NCBI RefSeq assembly: GCF_024679245.1
Contig: NC_090184.1
Location: 14,408,144-14,472,143, forward strand
Direction: 5' to 3'
Length of the DNA stretch: 64,000 nucleotides
DNA from: Pseudorasbora parva
Taxonomy: Eukaryota; Chordata; Actinopteri; Cypriniformes; Gobionidae
Shown: piece by piece, positions 21,538 to 30,781 of the stretch
How positions within the stretch are numbered: the stretch's first letter is position 1
Layout: each line of letters starts with the position of its first letter
Made by a program: the position numbers and the translations under genes
Notes under the pieces: model-generated
Told to the model about the DNA's origin: nothing
Seen by the model: only the letters and a program-made list of their open reading frames with translations
The model's database searches: none

Positions 21538-22380
21538 ATAGATATTGAGGATTTTGCTGCTTTGCTCAACCTCCAAATCCCAAAGAAAACTTCCTTCTAT
21601 GCTATACAGTCCTCTTATTTAATCCCTGTTGTAGAGATTGTGTACAAGTAAAAAAAGGAGCAAATGCTGGAAGGCTTGCGGATGCAGAACATTCTGCAAA
21701 AAAGAGTGCATTTGTCTGGGGATGGGATATCTGACAGGTATGTGTAAATGTGAAATGCATGTACTATTGAAACACACTGGAAACATTTTGAGCTGTGTTA
21801 AGATTATTTCATTTTCATCTGATCATTTTATATATCATTTGAATATCATCAGCCTTGGATATTCAGCAAAATACTGTACATACAGTTTAATGGATGATTC
21901 CACCAGTCAGCTAGTCCACTTTGAGTTGGTGCAGGTCAGTCTGCATGTGGATTTTTTCAACATTTTATAGACATAGTGGTTTAAAAAATGTTGGAAAAAA
22001 TGTTTTTTGACTTACAATGCTTGTAACATAACCTATTCAAGAGATAGTGTTCCACCCGGTCCTTCTGGCCTTGGAGGCTTCCAATTAACTTTGAGTAAAA
22101 AACACTGCGGCTTAGCAGTGGCGGAGCGCCATAATCCTCTGTAAGGCAGTATTTTGTTGTCTCATCTGCTGAATTATCAGAATTGTCCAATCTCTCGATT
22201 TGTGGCATGACAATATCCCAATCGACACAGCTCATGCTCTCCTGTTAAGTAGGCATGGCTTGGCATTGACCACATTTACACCGCCACATATTTACAAAGA
22301 CTGTTTGATGCACAGAATGATCAATGTAGAATTCAACAGCATAGTCTCTGCTTGTAAACAAAGTTCCTCTCTTCAGGGTC
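21538..22380. other. No recognised feature; one cysteine-rich short frame
   Basis: A frame at 21638-21970 begins with a Cys/Lys-rich stretch (KCWKACGCRTFCKKECIC) and then becomes ordinary. It may be a remnant exon, but I do not recognise it. The rest shows nothing. Confidence 0.3.
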
Positions 22381-22382
22381 AT

Positions 22383-22645
22383 GGTAAATGGTCTGCATTT
22401 ATATAACGCTTTTAACAGACCCTATGGCCATCCAAAGCGCTTTTCGTCTTGCCTCACATTCACCCATTCATACACCGACGGCGATGTCAGCCATGTAAGG
22501 CACCATCCAGCTCATCAGAAGCAGCTGGGGTTAGGTGTCTTGCTCATGGACATTTCGACACTTGGTCAGGTGGAACCTAGGATTGAACCACCTACCTTTC
22601 GGTTTGTAGACAACCTACATGAACCACTGAGCCACTGTCGCCGTC
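22383..22645 (-). repeat. LINE-tail type repeat ending ...GCAGACCATTTACCAT
   Basis: On the minus strand the text ends AAATGCAGACCATTTACCAT. On the plus strand it contains AACGCTTTTAACAGACCC, CATTCACCCATTCATACACC and CTTGCTCATGGACATTTCGA. This is a very widespread fish repeat that I recall as the 3' tail of RTE-type LINEs. No coding part is attached. Confidence 0.55.
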
Positions 22646-22804
22646 ATGTGTCAGAACGGCTTTACTTCATATTATTATTAGCGTCATGTTGCTTCGTGAG
22701 TTCACGTCAGAGGCCCAGACGGAAGATCAGAACTTGTTAAATAAAGTTTAACAATAATATAGCCAAGGAGCTGAACATACCGACAAATTAATTCAAAGCT
22801 AGCA

Positions 22805-23640
22805 CTGTTTGGTGTACGCGAATAATGCGGCGCAAATCACTGACACTGCTTCGTATTCACAAATATGGCCAAGTGCCTGCCCTCCACGACTTCGTGGAGA
22901 ATTTGCTGTCTTTTCAGCGATATGTGCTTAAACTGAGGAAAACTCACTCATAACCCCTGGATTAGATAGGGAATGCTGACCAAACACCAGTGCTTTTTGA
23001 CATGCCAACATCTGTCACTGTTGCCAAGAAAGGGGACAAATCAGTAATTATGGAATCTATCCATCCATCCATCCATCCATCCAAAAAACTAATCACTGTA
23101 ATGCTGGCGTGTCTCGCTGATGGGACCAAACTCCCCCCATATGTGATTCTGAAACGCAAGACTATGCCAAAGGAGACAATGCTGGTATGGTAGGTGCCCA
23201 GGAAAAGGGTTGGATGGACACTGAGTGGCAGTGGACTGGCCTAAGGTAGTGTGGGGCAGGCACCATGGTGCGCTTCATAAGAATAAATATATGCTTATTT
23301 TGGATGCATTCCGCAGACACTTGACAAGCCAGCTACAAGTATTGTATGTAGTCGTCAACAAACCATTCAAGTATAATCTGAGCAAGAGGTACACTACATT
23401 CCTGTCAGGCCCCTACTGGAAAAATGAAGAAGCCCGCTGTGAATCTGCTCTGTACTTCTCTGCATCCTCCAAGCATGGGATACCATAAGCCAGCATCTTA
23501 CATGGATATAAGAAATGCTGCATATCAAACACCCTTGATGGGAGCAAAGATGACATTCTGTGGGAGGGGTTCGTAGAGCATCATGATAGTGATGACAGTG
23601 AGAGTGAGCATAGCAAAGCAGGGGATCTCTGTGAGGAATA
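22805..23640 (+). pseudogene. Pogo/Tigger-type (DDE_1) transposase relic
   Basis: Scattered frames show LLSFQRYVLKLRKTHS, then IGNADQTPVLFDMP (a pogo-like first catalytic region, normally NxDETP), LACLADGTKLPPYVILKRKT, and later LDAFRRHLT and VVNKPFK. This is the usual order in pogo and Jerky-like transposases. Stops and shifts disable it, and a (CCAT)n tract sits inside. The first catalytic Asp appears as NADQT, so the usual DE pair is altered. Confidence 0.65.
23058..23082. repeat. (CCAT)n microsatellite
   Basis: About six ATCC/CCAT units inside the pogo-like relic, which code for IHPS repeats in the local frame. Confidence 0.9.
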
Positions 23641-24040
23641 GGTCTAGTTTAATGTGCAGCATAAAGGCCCACTTTCACTGCTGTTCTTATTGCAACCCCA
23701 TAGTTAGCTTTGTTTCAAAACTTTAATGTCAGATGTTTTTGATTAAAATCAGATGGTTATATTCTATCTATCTTCACAGGACCATAGTTACATACATATA
23801 TATAAGCATACACAATGATTGTATTTGTGTGAAAAGGTGTTTCATTTTTGTCACAAATTCATTAATTTCTGAACTCATTGACAGAGTGACTTAGAATCCA
23901 AATATGTAATGAATGGTGTTAAAATCTTTTTTTTTTTTTTTTTTTTTTTTAATAATTCTGGAAAATGAAAATTCTGTCATTACCATACCCAAATATAAGA
24001 CGACAGATTTACTCATTTATGCAGTTTCACTCATTGCATG
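23641..24040. other. No gene; poly-T run
   Basis: Ordinary AT-rich sequence with a T run at about 23928-23950. Confidence 0.5.
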
Positions 24041-24290
24041 CGTTTTATTTATTTTTTATTTATTTTATTTATAAAGTGCTTTTACAATGATGATTGTTTC
24101 AAAGCAGCCTCACAGTGTTAAACAGGACAATATTGCAACACAATTTTATTTAGTTTGATTTGGCTAGTTTATAGAATTAAATATGACCTAATTAATACAT
24201 TTAATTTGTATATTTATTTGATATACATAATTTAAGTGTCCCCAACAGAGCAAGCCAAGCCAAAGGTGATGGTTGCTGATGTCTGATTGG
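24041..24290 (-). repeat. LINE 3' tail, minus-strand copy of the family at 37761-39001
   Basis: In complement it contains GTGAGGCTGCTTTGAAACAAT...TTACAATG/AAAAGCACTTTATAAATAAA. This matches 38932-38990 (GTGAAGCTGCTTTGACACAAT... and AAAGCGCTATATAAATAAA). It also shares CTTGGCTTGCTC...GGGGACACT with 38708-38732. It is 5'-truncated, as LINE copies commonly are. Confidence 0.7.
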
Positions 24291-24369
24291 TTAGGGCAGC
24301 ATACAGTTCCAGAAATAAAATCAAAATTACACAGTGATGCCTGGAATCACTGTGATCATGAAAATACAG

Positions 24370-24735
24370 TTAAAGGGTTAGTTCACCTAAAAATTAAATT
24401 CATTTCATCACCCTAATGTCGTTCCACACCCGTCAGACCTCCGTTCATCTTCGGAACACAGTATCAGATATTTTATATTTAGTCTGAGAGCGTATGCAAG
24501 TATATACACGCTATACTGTCCATGTCCAGAAAGGAAATAAAAACATCATCAAAGTAGTCCATATGTGACATCAGTTAGTTTGTTAGAATCTCTTGAAGCA
24601 TATCGGAAATACATTTTGGTCCAAAAATCACAAAAACTACGACTTTATTCAGCATAGTCTTCTCTTCCGGGTTTGTTTTCAATCCTCAAATATTCAAACG
24701 GCTATGAATCAGTTTATGAATTCATATGAATTCAG
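24370..24735 (+). repeat. Fragment of TTAA...GGGTTAGTTCACC family
   Basis: Begins TTAAAGGGTTAGTTCACCT, the complement of the right end of the 7245-9575 element. It continues with GTCGTTCCACACCCGT and TTCATCTTCGGAACAC, standard for this cyprinid repeat. No matching right end is seen. Confidence 0.65.
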
Positions 24736-24960
24736 GGTAACACTTTACAATAACAGGACATGAATAATCATGTATTAATGCATGAATTAATAGTTAATTC
24801 AACATGAACTCATGATTAGTTAAGATATGAACTAATCATGAACAAATGAGGAGCTATCCTTAATTAAGACATGAGTCATAATGATTTATGCATGACTACA
24901 GCAGCATTAATACATGTTAGTACATGTTTGGTAATTAATGCATTAATTAACACGTATGGG
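24736..24960. repeat. GGGTAACACTTTACAATAA-type repeat with ATTAATGCATTAATT palindromes
   Basis: Starts GGGTAACACTTTACAATAAC, a recurrent fish repeat start. The body consists of overlapping TTAAT/ATTAA and CATGA phrases that can fold. The end is not defined. Confidence 0.45.
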
Positions 24961-25257
24961 TAAACTAAATTAAACAGGCTCTCTATGAAAAAATAACCTT
25001 TGAAATACATTTTTCAAATGAATTATTGTCATAATTTAAACCATTTTTATCAGAAGTTTCTTCATAAATATTACTGAAAGCCAAGATTAGTTTTTCATTA
25101 CTTTCACTGATCATCTAAATCTGCTATATTTTATCTCAAAAGACCTCAGGCTGTTTGTGATCTCTTTCACATTAAACTAAACCTACTGTGACTTATAACA
25201 GTTTCTGAGGAATCAGTCCCCAAAAAATAACCAAACAGGAAACAACGTCTTTATGTG

Positions 25258-25770
25258 GTACTGTAACTGTATTTAGCGGCTTGTCAACATTTGTGTGTGT
25301 TTACTCGCAGTTTATGAGGACATGATTTGGTTTATGGACTATTGTATGCGACTAAACGGTAGCAGTAGCAAGTGAAACGGTTTTGCACGTCAGACTACTG
25401 TTTACATAAAACAACAATGGACTAGTATTGCATTTTGAATGAAGAAGTGCGCTTTGTGTTTAATATATTTGGGGTTATTTTACAATAAACAAACATACAC
25501 TTAGGTCACCTAAACAAATGTATTTAAACACACTCCATTGATAAATTAACTATACATGATCGTGTTGTTTCCCGATGTTTATTTACGCGACGATATCCAA
25601 CTAAATTACACACAGACATTTGAATCAGTTTTACTCACCGCCTGCTTCCAATGCACGACCGTGAACCTTTATCATTGGGACCGCTCCATAAAAAACACAC
25701 TTGACTTTTTTGGTGACATTGTTGATTTTGTGAAGTCCTGTGACAGCAGCGGGGCATGAATTTGCTGTCT
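25258..25770. repeat. Second copy of the repeat seen at about 11345-11720
   Basis: GGCTTGTCAACATTTGTGTG...TACTCGCAGTTTATGAGG and later GGGACCGCTCCAT and GAAGTCCTGTGACAGCAG match the earlier copy. This copy has an extra block at about 25420-25650. The family is unassigned and no frame is shared. Confidence 0.65.
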
Positions 25771-26036
25771 TGCTCTGGTCACGCGCGCACCCTTTCGGGA
25801 GAAGTTTTCAAGCCCCTTCAATTTCTCCTTGGCCAGCATGTTTTTTCTTTCACAAAAATATATTTTTCTTGTTGTCAACTTAATCAACTGTTCTGCCAAA
25901 GCAAATAGATAGAGTAGAAAGTATAGGTAGAAAAACTTATATCATACATGTTGATGAACTACCAACATTTAAAACCATGTTATGATGCTATGTGACGTTT
26001 TTATTAACAAAATTTCGGGAGGAGCAGATGCAGATA

Positions 26037-26335
26037 ATTAAACCTAATTAAACACAAGTGGAGCACATCAAGCTAATCAACGATAAGAGGTGTGTATATA
26101 TACAGCAGATTTACCTTCTTTCGTTGACCATTTTCATTTTAGCCTCCCTCCACTACCCCATCTCCTCACTTGATTCTAACAAACTCTTATTAGAAGTCAA
26201 CACAATCTATAATACACTCCAGTCCAGTTCTAGAGTATCTCTATCACGGGGAGGGGTACTCTGGGTTCGGGCCAAATTCCGGAGCCCTCCCCCGGACAGC
26301 ACGCCAAATACGCATAATCTTTACTCTATTTAATT
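26037..26335 (+). repeat. LTR-like or promoter-like repeat block with TATA, related to 61383-61470 and 59425-59495
   Basis: 26055-26125 (GGAGCACAT...AATCAACGATAAGAGG, TGTATATATAC, AGCAGATTTACCT) is the inverted counterpart of 61383-61460. 26270-26335 is the inverted counterpart of 59427-59485 (GAGGGCTCCGG..., GCGTATTTG, AGAGTAAAG). The TATA-like TGTATATATAC and the AT-rich lead suggest an LTR promoter, but no internal region is attached. Confidence 0.5.
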
Positions 26336-26478
26336 TGATGTAAGTGTGAACAAGTGAACTGAAGATTAGCCTGAATTGCTAAGAGAGATCGTTTTTTTTC
26401 TAAAAATGTGGTGGTGGGGTAAAGTCAGACAAATGCTGTGGTGTAAAGTGAGACATGAGGCACAAGTTAAATTTAGTC

Positions 26479-27560
26479 TTAAAGGTGCCCTAGAATGAAA
26501 AATTGAATGAATCTTGCCATGGTTAAATAATAAGAGTTCAGTACATGGACATCACATACAGTGACTCTCAAACACCATTGCCTCCTCCTTCATATGTAAA
26601 TCTTGTTTGTGAAAAACACAGCTGAAAAAAAGGCTGTTTTCAACATAACGCCAACTGTGACACAATCGCTGAGATCCTTAATATGTACATTCATTTTCAG
26701 GCAGAAATGCGCATCTGAATCATCAGTTCAGCAGGTAAACAAGCATCACGCCAGGGATAGCGAAAACGGCAGCTCTCATGGACACATATATCATGTCCCA
26801 GGCTGCAGGGGACGTTAGGGCTTTTCATAGCCTTCCCACAGATAAACAATATCAACAGTCATGGTTGATGTTTATTTACAATTGGATACCGCAACAAAGT
26901 AATTCAAAGTTGTTCATTTGCTCGGCCCATTTCACCACAGAGAGTTTTTCTAACCTGGGGCAATATAGCAGGAATCGCTCAGCGTCTGATACTGAAGAAA
27001 GGGCTGATTTCAACCGTATTCCTGCAAGCAGTAAGTAGCGATTTTGTCCACTTATTGACTCTCGAACCCATTTAGGATTCAATTGAAAGTTTCTTAGTAA
27101 GACAACATTACGATAATATACCCTGTGTTGTCTAGATCTAATGCAAGATGCTAAAGTAACAATTGAAAACTCCAAGTAGCAGATATAACAGTTTGTCAAA
27201 TGAAAAAGGTTAATATTATTTCCTGCCAGTGTTGTCATAAAATACAACAGTAGATACGTATGTCAATCCCTTTTGAAATCTAAATTAGCCTATATTTCAT
27301 CATTAACACATAACTCAGAAACGAACTACGTTAACTACTACTGTTTAGTTGCTTACAGATTGCTCAGTCAGTCATTGTAGCTAAATCATGAAGAAATGCC
27401 ATCATGCCAAGGCAATACACCAGGAAGTACCTGGGGCAAATGTTTCTGTAAGTGATGTGGTGAAGAAGCTGCCTCGACCTCAAAGGCCTGAAGAAACCAC
27501 ACGGAGAGAGCAAATCCTCATCTTTCTCTATAACCTTCAGGGCTGAAATGTAGAGTAGGT
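26479..27560 (+). mobile_element. TTAAAGGTGCCCTAGAATG-type element with THAP exon, right end missing
   Basis: TTAA at 26479 opens AAGGTGCCCTAGAATGAAAAATT, a very common cyprinid repeat start, followed by GAGTTCAGTACATGGA. It contains a THAP-like exon (26778-27030). A short frame at 27388-27546 is unrecognised. The expected mirrored end CTAGGGCACCTTTAA is not found before the LTR insertion. THAP plus TTAA suggests Kolobok; P-type is the alternative. Confidence 0.55.
26778..27030 (+). pseudogene. THAP-domain exon relic of a Kolobok/P-type transposase
   Basis: The frame gives AFHSLPTDK...SWLMFIYNWIPQ...LFICSAHFTTESF, the FxFP, W and C-x2-H-F landmarks of a THAP zinc finger, which binds transposon ends. 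The exon ends at GCA|GTAAGT (donor at 27031). The first cysteine pair is not in this frame (a possible CxxC lies in another frame just upstream), so the finger is broken. Confidence 0.55.
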
Positions 27561-27933
27561 CTAGTGTAGAGTATGACAGTAGGCTGATGTTCTAATCCAG
27601 GCTGACCCCAGACACTAGCTGGCTCTAAGGATCCAGTTTTCTGACTCCCAGACTGTTGTAATCTAACTGGTTCTATCTGTCATGTGAATGTTAATTAAAC
27701 ATGTATTGTGTAGTGTATTGTTTTGTATTTGAATTTGTTCAGAGTTACTTTCAAGTTTTTAATATTTATTTAAAAAATGTTTGCTTCATTGACCAATCCC
27801 CATGATTCTGTTACTAGTCCGACATTAGTTCTGGAATGTGTGGTTGTCAAGGTAGCTGTCAGGATACAAACATGTGTTGTTATGTTAGTTTCAGAGTAGG
27901 AAAAGTAAGTGGTTCACTTTACCCCCTTGATTT

Positions 27934-28315
27934 TGTCACGTCACAGACAAGGGAAAAGGGTGCGAGGACTCAAGTGCAGAAAAAAGATGATTTATTTACA
28001 AAAACAAAACATAAACTCAAAACAAAACCCACGAGGGGGAAAAACACATAATAGAATAATATAAATACAAACTTAAACAAACCAACAGAATCACGGGGAG
28101 GACGGAAGACGCAGACATTACACAAGGATCCAACACAGACTGACAAACACAAGGAGATTATAAAGGGAACAAACAAGGCAGATAATGAGGGAGAACAGGT
28201 GGGGCAAATTAACCAATAATCAGATAACAAGGGGGAGGGAACTGACAGGGACACGAGCACATGCTCAACATAACAAAACCCACAAGTGCACACAAGACAG
28301 GACAGGCATGTGACA
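27934..28315 (-). repeat. 3' LTR of the pol-less element
   Basis: 382 bp, the same sequence as 30267-30648 in my reading. On the minus strand this is the downstream LTR; the stop codon of the inner frame abuts it (TAA|TGTCAC). Confidence 0.9.
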
Positions 28316-30193
28316 TTACCCCCTCCTTAAGGAGCGGCTACCAGACGCTCCACTAGGGACGGGAGGGACAGACCCGGGCGGGACGGGAGGGACAGACCAG
28401 GGAGGGACGGGAGGGACAGACCAGGGAGGGACGGGAGGGACAGACCAGGGGGGCACGGGAGGGACAGACCAGGGGGGCACGGGAGGGACAGACCAGGGGG
28501 GCACGGGAGGGACAGACAAAGAAGGTACAGACAAGGGAGGGGTAAACAAGGGAGGAACGAGGAAAACAAAAAGTTCAGGAGGCCATGGTGGCCCACAAAG
28601 TTCGAATGGCCAGGGAGGCCCACCAAGTTCAAGCGGCCGGGGCGGCCCATAGAGTTCAGGCAGCCAGGGCAGTGCGGGTAGAGCAGGGCGCCAGGGAGGC
28701 GCGGTGAGAGCAGGGCGCCAGAGAGGCGCGGTGAGTGCAGGGGGCGCCAGGGAGGCACGGTGAGAGCAGGACGCCTCAGCGGCGCGGTGAGAGCAGGACG
28801 CCTCAGCGGCGCACGGAGAGCAGGACGCCTCAGCGGCGCACGGAGAGCAGGACGCCTCAGCGGCGCACGGAGAGCAGGACGCCTCAGCGGCGCACGGAGA
28901 GCAGGACGCCTCAGCGGCGCACGGAGAGCGAGAGCAGGACGCCTCAGCGGCGCACGGAGAGCGAGAGCAGGACGCCTCAGCGGCGCACGGAGAGCGAGAG
29001 CAGGACGCCTCAGCGGCGCACGGAGAGCGAGAGCAGGACGCCTCAGCGGCGCACGGAGAGCAGGACGCCTCAGCGGCGCACGGAGAGCAGGACGCCTCAG
29101 CGGCGCACGGAGAGCAGGACGCCTCAGCGGCGCACGGAGAGCAGGACGCCTCAGCGGCGCACGGAGAGCAGGACGCCTCAGCGGCGCACGGAGAGCAGGA
29201 CGCCTCAGCGGCGCACGGAGAGCAGGACGCCTCAGCGGCGCAGGGAGAGCAGGGCGCCTCAGCGGCGCAGGGAGAGCAGGGCGCCTCAGCGGCGCAGGCA
29301 GGGCGTTGGGGAAACTTCTCCAGTCCAGCAGTATCCACCGGCACTGGGACCACCGGAATACGATCTGCTGGCATTGGGACCACCGGAACATGATCTGCCG
29401 GAACTGGGACCACCGGAACACGATCCACCGGCACAGGGACCACCGGAACACGATCCACCGGCACAGGGACCACCGGAACACGATCCACCGGCACAGGGAC
29501 CACCGGAACACGATCCACCGGCACAGGGACCACCGGAACACGATCCACCGGCACAGGGACCACCGGAGCACGATCCACCGGCACAGGGACCACCGGAGCA
29601 CGATCCACCGGCACAGGGACCACCGGAGCACGATCCACCGGCACAGGGACCACCGGAACATGATCCACCGGCACAGGGACCACCGGCGCACGATCCGCCG
29701 GTACTGGGACCACCGGAATACGATCCGCCAGCATAGGGACCACCGGAATACGATCCGCCGGCAAAGAGACCACCGGAATCCGATCCACCGGTACTGGGAC
29801 CCCTGGAATCGGGACCACCGGAGCAGGTACGGAGGGAGCCTTTCTCCTCCTCCTCCGTTTCGGGACCACCGGAGCAGGGACCACCGGAGCAGGGACCACC
29901 GGCACAGGGACCACCGGAGCACGATCCGCCGGAACACGCACCATGGAAGGACTGGGGCCCAGGCAGTAGACAAATTCCCAGAACCCCAGACTCCCCATCC
30001 TGTCCATCACCCCTGGAGAGAGGGGCATGTCGAGGCAGAGGTTAAAAGTCTCCTTCCACTCTGCCTCGTTGAGCCCAAAATGTTCGACCTCCTTGAGGAA
30101 CAGTCCTGCAAACTCTTGTACATCCGACCCCTGTTGCCGGATGTACTTCGAGTTTAGGTGTCGCATCACTCGTAGTCTCTTCCCAAACTCCAT
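28316..30193 (-). CDS. Repeat-rich protein of the pol-less LTR element (625 aa), gag-like N-terminus possible
   Basis: The first ~80 residues are non-repetitive and look globular (MEFGKRLRVMRHLNSKYIRQ..., ...EVEHFGLNEAEWKETF). Three low-complexity blocks follow: about 20 decapeptides of type DRVPVVPVPV, about 20 nonapeptides CAAEASCSP with four 11-residue variants (…SRSP), and octapeptides PPVPPWSV near the end. An RRRRRK patch lies near residue 115. No protease, RT or integrase motif is present. The frame runs to the very edge of the 3' LTR. The position suggests a gag-like or packaging role, but I do not recognise the family. All repeat units are multiples of three, so two other frames are also open. 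Confidence 0.65.
   Translation of the reverse strand: MEFGKRLRVMRHLNSKYIRQQGSDVQEFAGLFLKEVEHFGLNEAEWKETFNLCLDMPLSPGVMDRMGSLGFWEFVYCLGPSPSMVRVPADRAPVVPVPVVPAPVVPAPVVPKRRRRRKAPSVPAPVVPIPGVPVPVDRIPVVSLPADRIPVVPMLADRIPVVPVPADRAPVVPVPVDHVPVVPVPVDRAPVVPVPVDRAPVVPVPVDRAPVVPVPVDRVPVVPVPVDRVPVVPVPVDRVPVVPVPVDRVPVVPVPVDRVPVVPVPADHVPVVPMPADRIPVVPVPVDTAGLEKFPQRPACAAEAPCSPCAAEAPCSPCAAEASCSPCAAEASCSPCAAEASCSPCAAEASCSPCAAEASCSPCAAEASCSPCAAEASCSPCAAEASCSRSPCAAEASCSRSPCAAEASCSRSPCAAEASCSRSPCAAEASCSPCAAEASCSPCAAEASCSPCAAEASCSPCAAEASCSHRAAEASCSHRASLAPPALTAPLWRPALTAPPWRPALPALPWLPELYGPPRPLELGGPPWPFELCGPPWPPELFVFLVPPLFTPPLSVPSLSVPPVPPWSVPPVPPWSVPPVPPWSVPPVPPWSVPPVPPWSVPPVPPGSVPPVPSGASGSRSLRRG
28370..28530. repeat. 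24-bp tandem repeat (PPVPPWSV-coding)
   Basis: Units of AGACCAGGGGGGCACGGGAG plus GGAC, with some GGACGGGAGGG variants. Confidence 0.85.
28760..29300. repeat. 27-bp tandem repeat (CAAEASCSP-coding)
   Basis: About 20 units of GAGCAGGACGCCTCAGCGGC plus GCACGGA. Four consecutive units carry an extra 6 bases (GAGCGA). GC-rich and nearly identical, so likely unstable in length. Confidence 0.9.
29330..29800. repeat. 30-bp tandem repeat (decapeptide-coding)
   Basis: About 16 units of CACCGGCACAGGGACCACCG plus GAACACGATC with point variants. Confidence 0.9.
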
Positions 30194-30266
30194 GAGGGAA
30201 AAAAAAAGGGAAAAACAAACAACAAAAAAACAAGTCCTGCTGAGTCCTCAGATGGTTGGATCCTTC

Positions 30267-30648
30267 TGTCACGTCACAGACAAGGGAAAAGGGTGCGAGG
30301 ACTCAAGTGCAGAAAAAAGATGATTTATTTACAAAAACAAAACATAAACTCAAAACAAAACCCACGAGGGGGAAAAACACATAATAGAATAATATAAATA
30401 CAAACTTAAACAAACCAACAGAATCACGGGGAGGACGGAAGACGCAGACATTACACAAGGATCCAACACAGACTGACAAACACAAGGAGATTATAAAGGG
30501 AACAAACAAGGCAGATAATGAGGGAGAACAGGTGGGGCAAATTAACCAATAATCAGATAACAAGGGGGAGGGAACTGACAGGGACACGAGCACATGCTCA
30601 ACATAACAAAACCCACAAGTGCACACAAGACAGGACAGGCATGTGACA
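30267..30648 (-). repeat. 5' LTR of the pol-less element
   Basis: 382 bp, flanked outside by GATTT. It should carry the promoter of the minus-strand transcript. Confidence 0.9.
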
Positions 30649-30698
30649 GATTTCTCTGGTGGTAAAAGTGAGACCACTTTTCACTTTTCACAAGACCA

Positions 30699-30704
<6 letters not shown>

Positions 30705-30778
<74 letters not shown>
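30705..30778. repeat. (TA)n microsatellite
   Basis: About 37 TA units directly left of the Tc1 element. Tc1 elements insert at TA, so this run may have been the target and been duplicated or expanded. Confidence 0.95.

Positions 30779-30781
<3 letters not shown>

Larger units (their letters stand above)
27934..30648 (-). mobile_element. Young non-autonomous LTR retrotransposon (2715 bp), no pol
   Basis: Two 382-bp LTRs (27934-28315, 30267-30648), which I read as identical, start TGTCAC and end GTGACA. GATTT flanks both outer sides (27929-27933, 30649-30653), a 5-bp target duplication. Orientation is minus: a purine tract AAGGAGGGGGTAA precedes the left-hand LTR when read on the minus strand. 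The first bases after the other LTR (GAAGGATCCAACC) do not start with TGG, so the primer site is unusual. The interior codes only for one 625-aa repeat protein. Confidence 0.9.

Noticed and set aside
28760..29300. CRISPR-like regular repeats
   Set aside because: The 27-bp units are directly contiguous with no unique spacers, and the context is a vertebrate LTR element.
28735..30157. Plus-strand proteins of 333 and 465 aa
   Set aside because: They lie opposite the 625-aa frame and consist of repeat translations; the LTR orientation (purine tract) supports the minus strand.
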